Source of the DNA: Hydrogenophaga sp.
GTDB taxonomy: Bacteria; Pseudomonadota; Gammaproteobacteria; Burkholderiales; Burkholderiaceae_C
Direction of reading: 5' to 3'
DNA: 64,000 nucleotides
Assembly: GCA_011391595.1 (NCBI GenBank)
Contig: JAABQG010000005.1
Coordinates: forward strand, 20,158 to 84,157
Within the stretch, counting starts at the first letter, position 1. Every line of letters starts with the position of its first letter. Below are positions 37,187 through 46,535 of this stretch, piece by piece. Position numbers and translations under genes: made by a program. The notes beneath the pieces were generated by a model. It had not been told where the DNA came from. It ran no database searches and saw nothing but the letters and a program-made list of their open reading frames with translations.

Positions 37187-40146
37187 CCCTGAAAGAGACC
37201 CGCTCGACCTGCCCCTACTGCGGCGTCGGGTGTGGCGTGGTCATCGAGTCGCAGGGCGACCAGATCACGGGGGTGCGCGGCGACCCGGAGCATCCGGCGA
37301 ACTTCGGGCGGCTGTGCACCAAGGGCTCGACCCTGCACCTCACGGCTACGCAGGCCGTCACTCGCCAGACCCGGCTGCTGCAGCCGATGCAGCGCGCGCA
37401 GCGCGGCGCGGCGCCCCACGCCGTTGCGTGGGACGCGGCGCTGGACCAGGCCAGCACCCGGTTCGCCCGCATCATCCAGGCGCACGGGCCCGACGCCGTG
37501 GGTTTCTACATCAGCGGCCAGTTGCTGACCGAGGACTACTACGCTTTCAACAAGCTGGCCAAAGGCCTGATCGGCACCAACAACATCGACAGCAATTCGC
37601 GCCTGTGCATGAGCAGCGCGGTGGCCGGCTACAAACTCACGCTGGGCGCCGACGCGCCGCCGGCCTGCTACGACGACGTCAACCACGCGCAATGCCTGTT
37701 CATCATCGGCAGCAACACCGCGTTCGCGCACCCGGTGCTGTTTCGCCGCATCGAGGACGCCAAAAAGGCCAACCCCACGCTGAAGATCATCGTCGCCGAT
37801 CCGCGCCGCACAGACACCGCCGGCATGGCCGACCTGTATCTGCCCCTGCAGCCCGGCACCGACGTGATGCTGTTTCACGGGATGCTGCACATCATGCTGT
37901 GGGAAGGCTGGACCGACGCTGCTTTCATCGCGGCCCACACCAGCGGCTTCGACGGCCTCAAGGCGATCGTGCGCGACTGCACCCCCGAACGCGTGGCGCA
38001 GACCTGCGGCATCGCCAAAGAGGATCTGCTGACCGCCGCACGCTGGTTTGCCGGCATGGGCAAGCCAGGACTCCCCAGCCCCGGCGGTGATGCCTTGCAG
38101 AGCATGCGAACGCCCACGCTAAGCCTGTACTGCCAGGGCCTGAACCAGTCCAGCGCCGGCGCGGCCAAGAACGCCGCGCTGATCAACCTGCACCTGGCCA
38201 CCGGCCAGATCGGCAAGCCCGGCGCCGGTCCGTTCTCGCTGACCGGCCAGCCCAATGCCATGGGCGGGCGCGAAGTGGGCGGCATGGCCAACCTGCTCAG
38301 CGGCCACCGCGACCTCGCGAACCCAGCGCACCGCGCCGAGGTCGCCGTGCTCTGGGGCGTTGAAAGCGTGCCCGAGAAGCCCGGCAAGACGGCGGTCGAG
38401 ATGTTCCAGGCCGCCGCCGACGGGGAAATCAAGGCCTTGTGGATCGCCTGCACCAACCCGGCGCAAAGCATGCCCGACCAGGCCACGGTGCGCCGGGCCT
38501 TGCAGCGCGCCGAGTTCGTGGTGGTGCAGGAGGCCTTTGCCACGGCCGCCACCTGCGACTTCGCCGACCTGCTGCTGCCGGCCACCGCCTGGGGCGAAAA
38601 GGAGGGCACCGTCACCAACAGCGAGCGGCGCATCAGTCGCGTGCGCGCTGCTGTGGCCCCGCCCCTGGCTGCGGGCTGCACGGACGGGCCGCGCCACGAC
38701 TGGCAGATCGCCGTGGATTTCGCCCGGCACCTGGCGCAACGGCTGGCGGCGCGTCCGGCACCCGCCACGAGCCCGTTCGACCCGCGTCCGGACAGCGAAC
38801 TGCCGTCGGACAAAGGCTGTCGCCCAGCGATGGGGCGCTTCGATGATTACACCTCGCCCGAATCCCTCTGGAACGAACACCGCGAATCCACCCGCGGGCG
38901 CGACCTGGACATCACCGGCCTGAGCTACGCGATGCTGGACGCCGCGCCGCAACAGTGGCCCCTGCCCGAGGGCGCAACGGGCGGGCGGGCGCGCCTTTAC
39001 GAAGACGGGGTCTTTCCCACCGCGGACGGAAAGGCGCGCTTCGCCGCCGTGGCCTACCAGGGCGTTGCCGAGCCGCGCGATGCCCGCTACCCTTTTTCCC
39101 TCACCACCGGGCGCCTGCGCGACCACTGGCATGGCATGACGCGCACCGGCACGCTGGCGCGCCTGTTCGGCCATGTGCCCGAGCCCACAGTGCAGTTGCA
39201 CGCCCAGGACATGGTGCGGCGTGGTCTGAAGGAAGGCGAACTGGTACACGTCACCAGCAGGCGCGGCTCCATCGTGCTGCCGGTGCAGGCGTCCAGCGAG
39301 GTCGCACTGAGCCAGGCCTTCATCGCCATGCACTGGGGCCCGGAATACCTGAGTGGGCGAAGCGGCACGGGCGAGCCTTTGGCCGGCATCAATGCGCTGA
39401 CCACCGCCGCCTTTTGCCCGGTGTCGAAGCAGCCCGAACTCAAGCACGCGGCGGTCAAGGTGCTGAAAGCAGAACTGCCCTGGTCGCTGCTGGGTGTGGC
39501 CTGGCTGCCCGAGGGCGAGGCGCTGGCTGCCCGCGAGTCCTTGCGCAGCCTCATGTCGCTTTTCAGCTTTGCGGCATGCGTGCCCTTTTCCAGCCCCGCC
39601 GCGAGGGGTGCGTCACTGGGCGCCGGTCGCACTGGCGTGCTGTTTCGCGCAGCCGACGACGTTGCACCCGAGGCGACCCTGCTCAGCCAGATCGAGCGCT
39701 GGCTCGGCCTGGCCGGCGACGACGCCCTGCAGTACGTCGACCCGAAAAAAGGCCAGCGCCGTACCATGAAGCTGGTCCGCGAGGGCAGCCAGGCGCGTCT
39801 GGAAGGCTTCCTGCTGGCCGGTGACACCAGCGCCGAGGCCTGGATCAAGACCCTGCTGCAAGACAGCCTGCCGGCGCAGTCTTACGGCCGGCTGCTGCTG
39901 GTGCCGGGCTCGAAAGCCCCGCCGGAAGTGACCGACGCCGTGAATAGACGTGGCAAACAAGTCTGCACCTGCTTCAACGTGACCGATGCCGCGATCACCG
40001 GCTATCTGGCCGGCTGCAGTGGCAGCGACGACACCCGGCTCGCCGCGCTGCAAGGCAACCTGAAGTGCGGCACCAACTGCGGCTCGTGCATCCCGGAGCT
40101 CAAGCGCCTGGTGCGCAACGCGCCGGTGCCGCAGGCAATCGCCTGA
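37183..40146 (+). CDS. nasA: Assimilatory nitrate reductase, catalytic subunit with C-terminal BFD domain
   Basis: 987 residues from MTLKETRSTCPYCGVGCG; a TTG two codons earlier is possible. The N-terminal 4Fe-4S ligands are Cys10, Cys13, Cys17 and Cys45. The bis-MGD molybdoenzyme body follows (NSRLCMSSAVAGYK, with the presumptive Mo cysteine), and the C-terminus is a BFD-like [2Fe-2S] domain (VCTCFNVTDAAITGYLAG; KCGTNCGSCIPELKRL). It reduces nitrate to nitrite in the cytoplasm. It needs molybdopterin, and mog lies 5.7 kb downstream. Confidence 0.95.
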   Translation: MTLKETRSTCPYCGVGCGVVIESQGDQITGVRGDPEHPANFGRLCTKGSTLHLTATQAVTRQTRLLQPMQRAQRGAAPHAVAWDAALDQASTRFARIIQAHGPDAVGFYISGQLLTEDYYAFNKLAKGLIGTNNIDSNSRLCMSSAVAGYKLTLGADAPPACYDDVNHAQCLFIIGSNTAFAHPVLFRRIEDAKKANPTLKIIVADPRRTDTAGMADLYLPLQPGTDVMLFHGMLHIMLWEGWTDAAFIAAHTSGFDGLKAIVRDCTPERVAQTCGIAKEDLLTAARWFAGMGKPGLPSPGGDALQSMRTPTLSLYCQGLNQSSAGAAKNAALINLHLATGQIGKPGAGPFSLTGQPNAMGGREVGGMANLLSGHRDLANPAHRAEVAVLWGVESVPEKPGKTAVEMFQAAADGEIKALWIACTNPAQSMPDQATVRRALQRAEFVVVQEAFATAATCDFADLLLPATAWGEKEGTVTNSERRISRVRAAVAPPLAAGCTDGPRHDWQIAVDFARHLAQRLAARPAPATSPFDPRPDSELPSDKGCRPAMGRFDDYTSPESLWNEHRESTRGRDLDITGLSYAMLDAAPQQWPLPEGATGGRARLYEDGVFPTADGKARFAAVAYQGVAEPRDARYPFSLTTGRLRDHWHGMTRTGTLARLFGHVPEPTVQLHAQDMVRRGLKEGELVHVTSRRGSIVLPVQASSEVALSQAFIAMHWGPEYLSGRSGTGEPLAGINALTTAAFCPVSKQPELKHAAVKVLKAELPWSLLGVAWLPEGEALAARESLRSLMSLFSFAACVPFSSPAARGASLGAGRTGVLFRAADDVAPEATLLSQIERWLGLAGDDALQYVDPKKGQRRTMKLVREGSQARLEGFLLAGDTSAEAWIKTLLQDSLPAQSYGRLLLVPGSKAPPEVTDAVNRRGKQVCTCFNVTDAAITGYLAGCSGSDDTRLAALQGNLKCGTNCGSCIPELKRLVRNAPVPQAIA

Positions 40147-40214
40147 ACCCCCGAGCACGGCCTTGATTTCATTCGGCCTGTCGCGTTCGGTCCTGCCGGT
40201 TCAAAGACAAACTC

Positions 40215-40300
40215 GTGAGGGGAATCAGCCAGTACATCAAGGAAATCGGTCGCGGCAAGGACGGCGCCCGCACCGATCGCGCGACAGGTGGAACACATCT
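40215..40300 (+). pseudogene. ybiB: Remnant of the 5' end of ybiB (TrpD2-like DNA-binding protein)
   Basis: From GTG 40215 the frame reads V-R-G-ISQYIKEIGRGKDGAR, which matches the N-terminus of YbiB (in E. coli, KIIKEIGRGKNHARDLDR). Similarity fades after about 20 residues (TDRATGGT), and the remaining about 300 residues of the family are missing. Instead the frame runs straight into the cobA ATG at 40320. I read this as a truncated or deleted ybiB. The recognition of the motif is from memory of the family; the exact limits are uncertain. Confidence 0.55.
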
Positions 40301-40319
40301 TGCTGGCGACGTCTGCATC

Positions 40320-41111
40320 ATGAATAACATCGAGACAACCCTGCACAACCTCGGCACGGTGAGCCTGGTGGGCGCCGGCCCCGGCGACCCCGAACTTCTC
40401 ACACTCAAGGCGGCCAAGGCCATTGCGGCGGCCACGGTGCTGCTGGTGGACGATCTGGTCAGCGCCGACATCGTGGCCCTGGCCTCGCCCACGGCGCGGG
40501 TGATCCACGTCGGCAAGCGCGGCGGCTGCAAGAGCACGCCACAGGCCTTCATCGAGAAACTCATGGTCATGGCCGCGCGCGAAGGGGAAACCGTGGTGCG
40601 CCTGAAAGGAGGCGACCCGTTCATCTTCGGCCGCGGCGGCGAAGAAGTGGAGCACCTTCGCGCCCAAGGCATCGCGGTGCAGGTCATCAACGGCATCACC
40701 GCCGGCCTGGCCGGACTGAGTTCGCTGGGCGCGCCGCTGACCCACCGGGCGCACGCGCACGGCGTGATTTTCATCACCGGCCACGTCAGGCCTGGCGATG
40801 CCGATACCGACTGGCGCGCCATCGCAGCCACTGCGCGCGACGCGAAACTCACGCTGGTCATCTACATGGGCGTGCGCGGCGCGGCCCACATCCAGGACGA
40901 ACTGCTGACCGGCCTGCCCGAGTCCACCCCCGTGGCCGTGATCCAGCGCGTCAGCCTGCCCACGCAGCGCCACGCCGTGACCACCCTGGGCCGCTTGCAG
41001 GCCACCATCGAGGGCGAACAACTCGCCAGCCCGTCGGTGATCGTGGTCGGCGATGTGGTGCGCGGCGTGGCAGCGGTGAGCCAGGCGACCCCAGCCCGGC
41101 GCGCGGCCTGA
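40320..41111 (+). CDS. cobA: Uroporphyrinogen-III C-methyltransferase (SUMT)
   Basis: 263 residues from MNNIETTLHNLGTVSLVGAG. SAM-dependent tetrapyrrole methylase signatures are VSLVGAGPGDPELLTLKA and VRLKGGDPFIFGRGGEE. It makes precorrin-2, the precursor of the sirohaem that NirB needs, which explains its place at the end of the cluster. It is a stand-alone SUMT without the CysG oxidase/ferrochelatase domain. The ribosome binding site is poor. The open frame extends upstream through the ybiB remnant, so a longer fused product from GTG 40215 cannot be excluded. Confidence 0.92.
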   Translation: MNNIETTLHNLGTVSLVGAGPGDPELLTLKAAKAIAAATVLLVDDLVSADIVALASPTARVIHVGKRGGCKSTPQAFIEKLMVMAAREGETVVRLKGGDPFIFGRGGEEVEHLRAQGIAVQVINGITAGLAGLSSLGAPLTHRAHAHGVIFITGHVRPGDADTDWRAIAATARDAKLTLVIYMGVRGAAHIQDELLTGLPESTPVAVIQRVSLPTQRHAVTTLGRLQATIEGEQLASPSVIVVGDVVRGVAAVSQATPARRAA

Positions 41112-41238
41112 CGAAAACGTCGCAAAGCCGACGTGCATCGGCGCGGCCTTTTGTGAAGCGGCCGACAGGCCGCATCACGCGAACCGCTTGCGACGAGGCC
41201 GTCCGCTGCGCCGCCAGCGCCCGCATACACTCCCCGCC

Positions 41239-42573
41239 ATGCATTCGTATGACGTGGTGGTGATCGGGGCCGGCGCGGCGGGCCTGTTCTGCGCGGGGGT
41301 CGCAGGACAGCTCGGCCTGAAGGTGCTGGTGCTGGACCACAGCGAGAAGGTCGCTGAGAAGATCCGCATCTCCGGCGGTGGGCGCTGCAACTTCACCAAC
41401 CGCCAGCTCGACCCGGCAGCCCCTCACAAGTACTTTCTGGGCGACAACCCGCACTTCTGCCGCTCGGCCCTGTCACGCTACACCCCGCAGGACTTCATTG
41501 CACTGGTGCAGCGCCATGGCATCGCCTTCCATGAAAAACACAAGGGCCAGCTGTTCTGCGACCGTTCGGCCGAAGACCTGATCCAGATGCTGCTCGCCGA
41601 GTGCGGCGCCGGCGCCCTGGGGGGTCATGTTGAGCGCTGGCAGCCCTGCAGCGTGAAAAATATCGCTTTTTCAAACGCTTCCCAGCGTGAAACAGCCTCG
41701 AACAGCTATCAAATTGAGAGTGACCGGGGCGCCATCGCCTGTGCTGCGGTCGTCGTGGCCACCGGTGGCCTGTCGATCCCGAAGATCGGCGCCACCGACT
41801 TTGGCTACCGCGTGGCGAAGCAGTTCGGTCTGCGCCTGGTCGAGACGCGCCCCGGCCTGGTGCCGCTGACCTTTGACGGGGACGCCTGGGCGCCCTACGC
41901 GCAACTGGCCGGCCTGTCGCTGCCGGTGAAGATCGAAACCGGCAAAGCAGTGAGCCCCCACGCTCCGCCGCTTCGCGGGTCGCTGCCCCCCGAGGGGGCG
42001 CCTTTTGCCTTGGGGCGGCCCGGCGGCAAAAGAAAGGACCGCATCACCTTTGACGAAGACCTGCTGTTCACCCACCGCGGCCTGTCCGGCCCCGCTGTTC
42101 TGCAGATCTCCAGCTACTGGCGCGAAGGCGCGCCGATCCGCCTGAACCTGGCGCCCGAAGCCGACCTGCCGCTTGCGCTGGCGCGGGCGAAAGCCAGCTC
42201 GCGCAAGCTGATCGCCAACGAACTGGCGGGCCTGGTGCCCGCGCGCCTGGCCGATGCCTGGGTGCAGCAAGACACCGCCTGGCAGCGCCCCATTTCTGAG
42301 GCCACGGACAAGGCCCTCAACCTGCTGGCCGAGCGCCTGGCACGCTGGGAACTCACGCCCACCGGAAGTGAGGGCTACAAGAAGGCCGAGGTCACGCTGG
42401 GCGGGGTGGATACGCGGGATCTGTCGTCGCAAACCATGGAGTCGAAGCAGCCGGGCCTGTATTTCATCGGCGAAGTGGTGGACGTGACGGGCTGGCTGGG
42501 CGGCTACAACTTCCAGTGGGCCTGGGCCAGTGCCTATGCCTGCGCCCAAGCCCTGGCGGCAAGGCTCCGCTAA
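41239..42573 (+). CDS. HI0933/YhiN-family FAD-dependent oxidoreductase with two repeat-derived inserts
   Basis: 444 residues from MHSYDVVVIGAGAAGLFCAG, the FAD-binding Rossmann motif. Family hallmarks are ISGGGRCNFTN, LLFTHRGLSGPAVLQ and the C-terminal GEVVDVTGWLGGYNFQWA. The biochemical role of this family is poorly defined. Two segments look foreign: residues about 139-161, encoded by repeat copy B, and residues about 237-266 (around SPHAPPLRGSLPPEGAPFAL), encoded by a GC-rich palindromic repeat. Both keep the frame and sit between conserved blocks, so the protein may still be functional. Confidence 0.88.
   Translation: MHSYDVVVIGAGAAGLFCAGVAGQLGLKVLVLDHSEKVAEKIRISGGGRCNFTNRQLDPAAPHKYFLGDNPHFCRSALSRYTPQDFIALVQRHGIAFHEKHKGQLFCDRSAEDLIQMLLAECGAGALGGHVERWQPCSVKNIAFSNASQRETASNSYQIESDRGAIACAAVVVATGGLSIPKIGATDFGYRVAKQFGLRLVETRPGLVPLTFDGDAWAPYAQLAGLSLPVKIETGKAVSPHAPPLRGSLPPEGAPFALGRPGGKRKDRITFDEDLLFTHRGLSGPAVLQISSYWREGAPIRLNLAPEADLPLALARAKASSRKLIANELAGLVPARLADAWVQQDTAWQRPISEATDKALNLLAERLARWELTPTGSEGYKKAEVTLGGVDTRDLSSQTMESKQPGLYFIGEVVDVTGWLGGYNFQWAWASAYACAQALAARLR
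41654..41722 (-). repeat. TAGC-N17-CGCTGG dispersed element, copy B (inside flavoprotein)
   Basis: On the minus strand GATAGC, 17 bases, CGCTGG (plus-strand 41682-41708). TTTC can pair with GGAA around the loop. It is clearly lower in GC than the flanking gene and is translated in frame as a Ser/Asn-rich segment. Confidence 0.65.
41945..42036 (+). repeat. GC-rich palindromic repeat inserted in the flavoprotein gene
   Basis: About 90 bases containing the perfect palindromic arms GCCCCC and GGGGGC around CGA (in CTGCCCCCCGAGGGGGCG), the block CGCTTCGCGGG, and the tail TTGGGGCGGCCCGGCGGC. From memory, near-identical blocks are scattered through Comamonadaceae genomes; only this copy is in the window. 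It is translated in frame. Confidence 0.65.
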
Positions 42574-42679
42574 GCCAGGGCCTGAACGATCGGTAACTGA
42601 CCTGGCACGGATTCGGGACAAAAAAGCCTCCCCGACGACCTGGAAGCGGCCGTTTCAGCAAAACCGCCGTCCGGAACGA

Positions 42680-42685
42680 TATAAT
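42680..42685 (+). promoter_or_regulatory. Candidate -10 element of the rpsU promoter
   Basis: A perfect TATAAT stands 126 bases before rpsU in otherwise GC-rich DNA. No convincing -35 hexamer is seen 16-18 bases upstream, so the call is tentative. Confidence 0.4.
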
Positions 42686-42811
42686 GACAGGCTTTGCTGG
42701 CAATGCCCTGTCGGCCAATACTAGTTACAGACGGGGCACATCGCAGTTACGGCGTCCGGGCCAGATCTTCCCGGCCACCCTCTTTCTGCACATTTTGGAA
42801 ATCTTCACCTA

Positions 42812-43024
42812 ATGACGACGATCCGTGTTAAAGAAAACGAGCCGTTTGACGTGGCTCTCCGCCGCTTCAAGCGCACCATTGAAAAACTGGGCCTGCTGAC
42901 CGACCTGCGCGCCCGCGAGTTTTACGAGAAGCCCACTTCCGAGCGCAAGCGCAAGAAGGCCGCTGCCGTCAAGCGCAACTACAAGCGCATCCGCTCGATG
43001 CAGTTGCCCAAGAAAATGTTCTGA
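42812..43024 (+). CDS. rpsU: 30S ribosomal protein S21
   Basis: 70 residues, the standard length, [25 protein letters not shown] start and a very basic C-terminus ([15 protein letters not shown]). It helps translation initiation on the 30S subunit. A terminator follows, then yqeY. The dnaG and rpoD genes of the classical macromolecular-synthesis operon are not adjacent. Confidence 0.98.
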   Translation: MTTIRVKENEPFDVALRRFKRTIEKLGLLTDLRAREFYEKPTSERKRKKAAAVKRNYKRIRSMQLPKKMF

Positions 43025-43070
43025 TCGCAGCGGTGCCGCCAGGGGCCTAGCGCCCTTGAATGCACGCCAG

Positions 43071-43104
43071 AACCCGCGCTCGGGACGCCAGGCGCGGGTT
43101 TTTG
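43071..43104 (+). terminator. Intrinsic terminator after rpsU
   Basis: AACCCGCGC and GCGCGGGTT form a perfect 9-bp stem with a 12-base loop, running into TTTTT then GTCTTTTTG. It lies 47 bases after the rpsU stop and before yqeY. Confidence 0.85.
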
Positions 43105-43184
43105 TCTTTTTGTTCGCCATTCAATCCAGGACAGCGATGCGCTTCGCATCGATCTGCCGCCCATCCACCCAGCCGGAGCCCGCC

Positions 43185-43646
43185 ATGAGCCTCAAGGACC
43201 AGATCACCGAAGACATGAAAACCGCCATGCGTGCCAAGGACAGCGAACGCCTGGGGACCATCCGCCTGCTGCTGGCGGCCTGCAAGCAGAAGGAAGTGGA
43301 CGAGCGCATCGTGCTCGACGATGTGGCCGTCATCGCCATCGTCGACAAGCTCATCAAGCAGCGCAAGGACTCCATCACCGCCTTCACCCAGGCCGCCCGC
43401 ATGGACCTTGCGGACAAGGAGGCCGCCGAATTGAAAGTCCTGGAGGCCTACTTGCCGGCACGCCTGTCGGCCGAAGAAGTCGCCGCTGAAGTCAAGGCCA
43501 TCGTGGCCGGTCTGGGCGAGGAGCTGGGCCGAACTGCTGGCCCCGGCGACATGGGCAAAGTGATGGGCGCGGTCAAGGCCAGGCTCGCCGGCAAGGCTGA
43601 CATGGGCCAGGTCAGCGCCGCCGTCAAGGCCGCCCTGGCGGGCTGA
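43185..43646 (+). CDS. GatB/YqeY domain-containing protein
   Basis: 153 residues from MSLKDQITEDMKTAMRAKDS, with CCGGAG seven bases upstream. All-helical YqeY fold resembling the tRNA-binding tail of GatB; recognisable parts are KELVxxYLP-like KVLEAYLPARLSAEE and the end GxVMGxVKxR-like MGKVMGAVKARLAGKADMG. It may act in tRNA amidation or tRNA binding, but this is unproven. Commonly found beside rpsU. The open frame extends upstream into the terminator and is not used. Confidence 0.92.
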   Translation: MSLKDQITEDMKTAMRAKDSERLGTIRLLLAACKQKEVDERIVLDDVAVIAIVDKLIKQRKDSITAFTQAARMDLADKEAAELKVLEAYLPARLSAEEVAAEVKAIVAGLGEELGRTAGPGDMGKVMGAVKARLAGKADMGQVSAAVKAALAG

Positions 43647-43663
43647 ATCTCTCGCGGGAGCGC

Positions 43664-45058
43664 CTAGCTTCCGGCCACTTTCATCCGGTTCACCAGGATC
43701 GAGCCCACGTTCTTGGCGCCATAGTTGTAGGTGTCGGCGCCCACGGCCTCGATGCCCTTGAGCATGGATTTCAGGTTGCCCGCGATGGTGATCTCGTGCA
43801 CCGGGTAGGCGATCTGGCCGTTTTCGACCCAGAAACCGCTGGCACCGCGCGAGTAGTCGCCTGTGACGTAGTTCACGCCCTGCCCCATCAGCTCGATGAC
43901 AAACAGGCCGGTGCCGAGCTTGGCCAGCATCGCATCGAGGTCATCGCCAGGCTTCGTCTGGCGCGAAGTCATGATCAGGTTGTGCGAGCCACCTGAATTC
44001 CCGGTGGTCTTCATGCCGAGCTTGCGCGCCGAATAGGTGCTCAGGAAATAACCTTCCACGCGCCCGCCCTTGACCACGGTGCGCGCCTTGACACGCACGC
44101 CCTCGTCGTCGAACGGTGAGCTGCCCTTGCCGCGCAGGACGAAGGGATCTTCGGTGATGTCGATGTGTTTCGGAAACACCGGCTTGCCCAGCGAATCCAG
44201 CAGGAATGTGCTCTTGCGGTACAGCGCGCCGCCGCTGATGGCCTGCACGAAACCGCCCAACAGGCCGGCGGCAAGAGGTGACTCGAACAGCACCGGACAC
44301 TCCACGGTGGCGATCTTTCGGCTCTTCAGGCGGCTCAGCGCACGCTCGGCCGCATAGCGTCCCACGGCAACCGGCGAGGCGAGCTCGGCAGCAGAGCGCA
44401 TGGAGCTGTACCAGGCGTCGCGCTGCATGTGGGCGCCCTTGCCCGCGATGGGGGCCACTGAAAGGCTGTGGCGCGAACTGGCGTAGCCGCCGCGAAAGCC
44501 GTGCGTGTGCGCGCTGAAGAAATGGCTCTGCTGGGCCGAGACGCCGGCCCCCTCGCTGTTGGTGATGCGCTTGCTGGTCTGCAAAGCGGCGGCTTCGCAT
44601 TCGAGGGCGATCCTTGCCGCCTCCTCGCTGGTCACGGCCCAGGGATGAAACAGGTCCAGGTCACGGTGCCCGGTGGCAATGTCGTCTTCATCGGGCAGGC
44701 CGGCCACCGGGTCTTCGGCGGTGAAGCGCGCAATGTCGAAAGCGGCCTGCACCGTCTGCTCGATTGCAGCCCCCGAGAAGTCGGACGTGCTGGCGTTGCC
44801 CCGACGATGGCCGACATAGACCGTGACGCCGAGCGACTTGTCGCGGTTGCGCTCCACGTTCTCCAGTTCGCCTTTGCGCACACTCACGCTCAGCCCGCAG
44901 CCTTCGGAGGCTTCGGCCCCGGCGTCGGTGGCGCCGATCTTCTTCGCGTGCGCCAGGGCCGTGTCAACCAGCCCTTCAAAAAAGGCCCGGCTGTAGCTGA
45001 AGCCCTGGTCCGGGTGGCTGGCTGCCGCTGCAGCCTGGGTGGAGGGGGTAATTTTCAT
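43664..45058 (-). CDS. pmbA: Metalloprotease PmbA (TldE)
   Basis: 464 residues from MKITPSTQAAAAASHPDQG. TldD/PmbA family: N-terminal half with EASEGCGLSVSVRKGELENV, C-terminal half ending in the conserved YPVHEITIAGNLKSMLKGI. TldD and PmbA form a heterodimeric protease used in microcin maturation and CcdA degradation; TldD is not in the window. Divergent from darP with a 52-base gap; the 23-codon upstream extension would overlap darP and is rejected. Confidence 0.93.
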   Translation of the reverse strand: MKITPSTQAAAAASHPDQGFSYSRAFFEGLVDTALAHAKKIGATDAGAEASEGCGLSVSVRKGELENVERNRDKSLGVTVYVGHRRGNASTSDFSGAAIEQTVQAAFDIARFTAEDPVAGLPDEDDIATGHRDLDLFHPWAVTSEEAARIALECEAAALQTSKRITNSEGAGVSAQQSHFFSAHTHGFRGGYASSRHSLSVAPIAGKGAHMQRDAWYSSMRSAAELASPVAVGRYAAERALSRLKSRKIATVECPVLFESPLAAGLLGGFVQAISGGALYRKSTFLLDSLGKPVFPKHIDITEDPFVLRGKGSSPFDDEGVRVKARTVVKGGRVEGYFLSTYSARKLGMKTTGNSGGSHNLIMTSRQTKPGDDLDAMLAKLGTGLFVIELMGQGVNYVTGDYSRGASGFWVENGQIAYPVHEITIAGNLKSMLKGIEAVGADTYNYGAKNVGSILVNRMKVAGS

Positions 45059-45110
45059 GGTGGCAGCTATGATACTTGCCGTCCCCTCTATCCGCCTTCC
45101 CGGCCCTGAC

Positions 45111-45782
45111 ATGTCCCGCAAACCCAAAAAAGGCTATTACGTCCGTGGCGAGTTCGTTGCCGAAGGCAGCGAACTCGATCTGGAGCTCAAGGCCGAACTC
45201 AAGGGCACCCACGAGGCCAGCCGGACCGATCTCAAGCGCGAAAGCACCGAGCTGCAGAAGCTCGGCGAGGAACTCCTGACGCTGCGCCCGGAACTGATGG
45301 CCCGCCTTGACCTGTCGGAGAAACTGCGCGACGCACTGGCCGAGGCCAAACGCATCACCAATTTCGAAGGCAAGCGCCGCCAGATGCAGTTTGTCGGCAA
45401 ACTGATGCGCCTGATCGAGCCCGAAGCACTGGTCGCCGTGCGCGCCGCCTTGCAGGAGCAGCACAAGGGCTCGGCCCAAGGTACTTTGGCATTGCACAAG
45501 GCCGAGCAGTGGCGCGACCGGCTGATCGCGCAGGACGACGCATTCGGCGACTGGGTTCTGCAGCACCCCGGCACCGACACGCAGCAGTTGCGCGCGCTGA
45601 TCCGCCAGGCACGCAAGGATGCCCTGCCCGTGGACAAGGCTGCCGTGTCACACGGTCTGGCCCCGCGCCAGGGTCGTGCTTATCGCGAGATATTCCAGCT
45701 GGTGCGTGAACAGCTTGCCAGCGCCGACACGACCGATGACTCCGCCGCCCCCGACGCCGCAAGCCAGGTCGAGACCGGCTGA
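45111..45782 (+). CDS. darP: Ribosome biogenesis factor DarP (YjgA)
   Basis: 223 residues from MSRKPKKGYYVRGEFVAEGS. It matches the DUF615/YjgA family, now known as a 50S-associated assembly factor: central RITNFEGKRRQMQFVGKLMR followed by a helical C-terminal half (KDALPVDKAAVSHGLAPRQ). Pairing with divergent pmbA is the standard arrangement in proteobacteria. An upstream in-frame ATG overlaps pmbA and is not used. Confidence 0.93.
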   Translation: MSRKPKKGYYVRGEFVAEGSELDLELKAELKGTHEASRTDLKRESTELQKLGEELLTLRPELMARLDLSEKLRDALAEAKRITNFEGKRRQMQFVGKLMRLIEPEALVAVRAALQEQHKGSAQGTLALHKAEQWRDRLIAQDDAFGDWVLQHPGTDTQQLRALIRQARKDALPVDKAAVSHGLAPRQGRAYREIFQLVREQLASADTTDDSAAPDAASQVETG

Positions 45783-45832
45783 CCCTGCGAACCAACGCCT
45801 CTGTCCCTGCACCCCTCTTGCCGCCTCGCACC

Positions 45833-46423
<591 letters not shown>

Positions 46424-46535
46424 CAACCCGATGGTGGGTGACGATTCAGCCGAGGTCCACTAGACTCGGCGCCTGGCCTCGCACAAAAAAAACAGTTTTA
46501 CAGGGATTCACATTGCCAGCCGACCGGGAAGAATC

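Noticed and set aside
41111..41165. Possible terminator after cobA (GCCGA-CGTGCA-TCGGC followed by T4)
   Set aside because: The stem is only 5 bp and a GCGGCC block separates it from the T-run.
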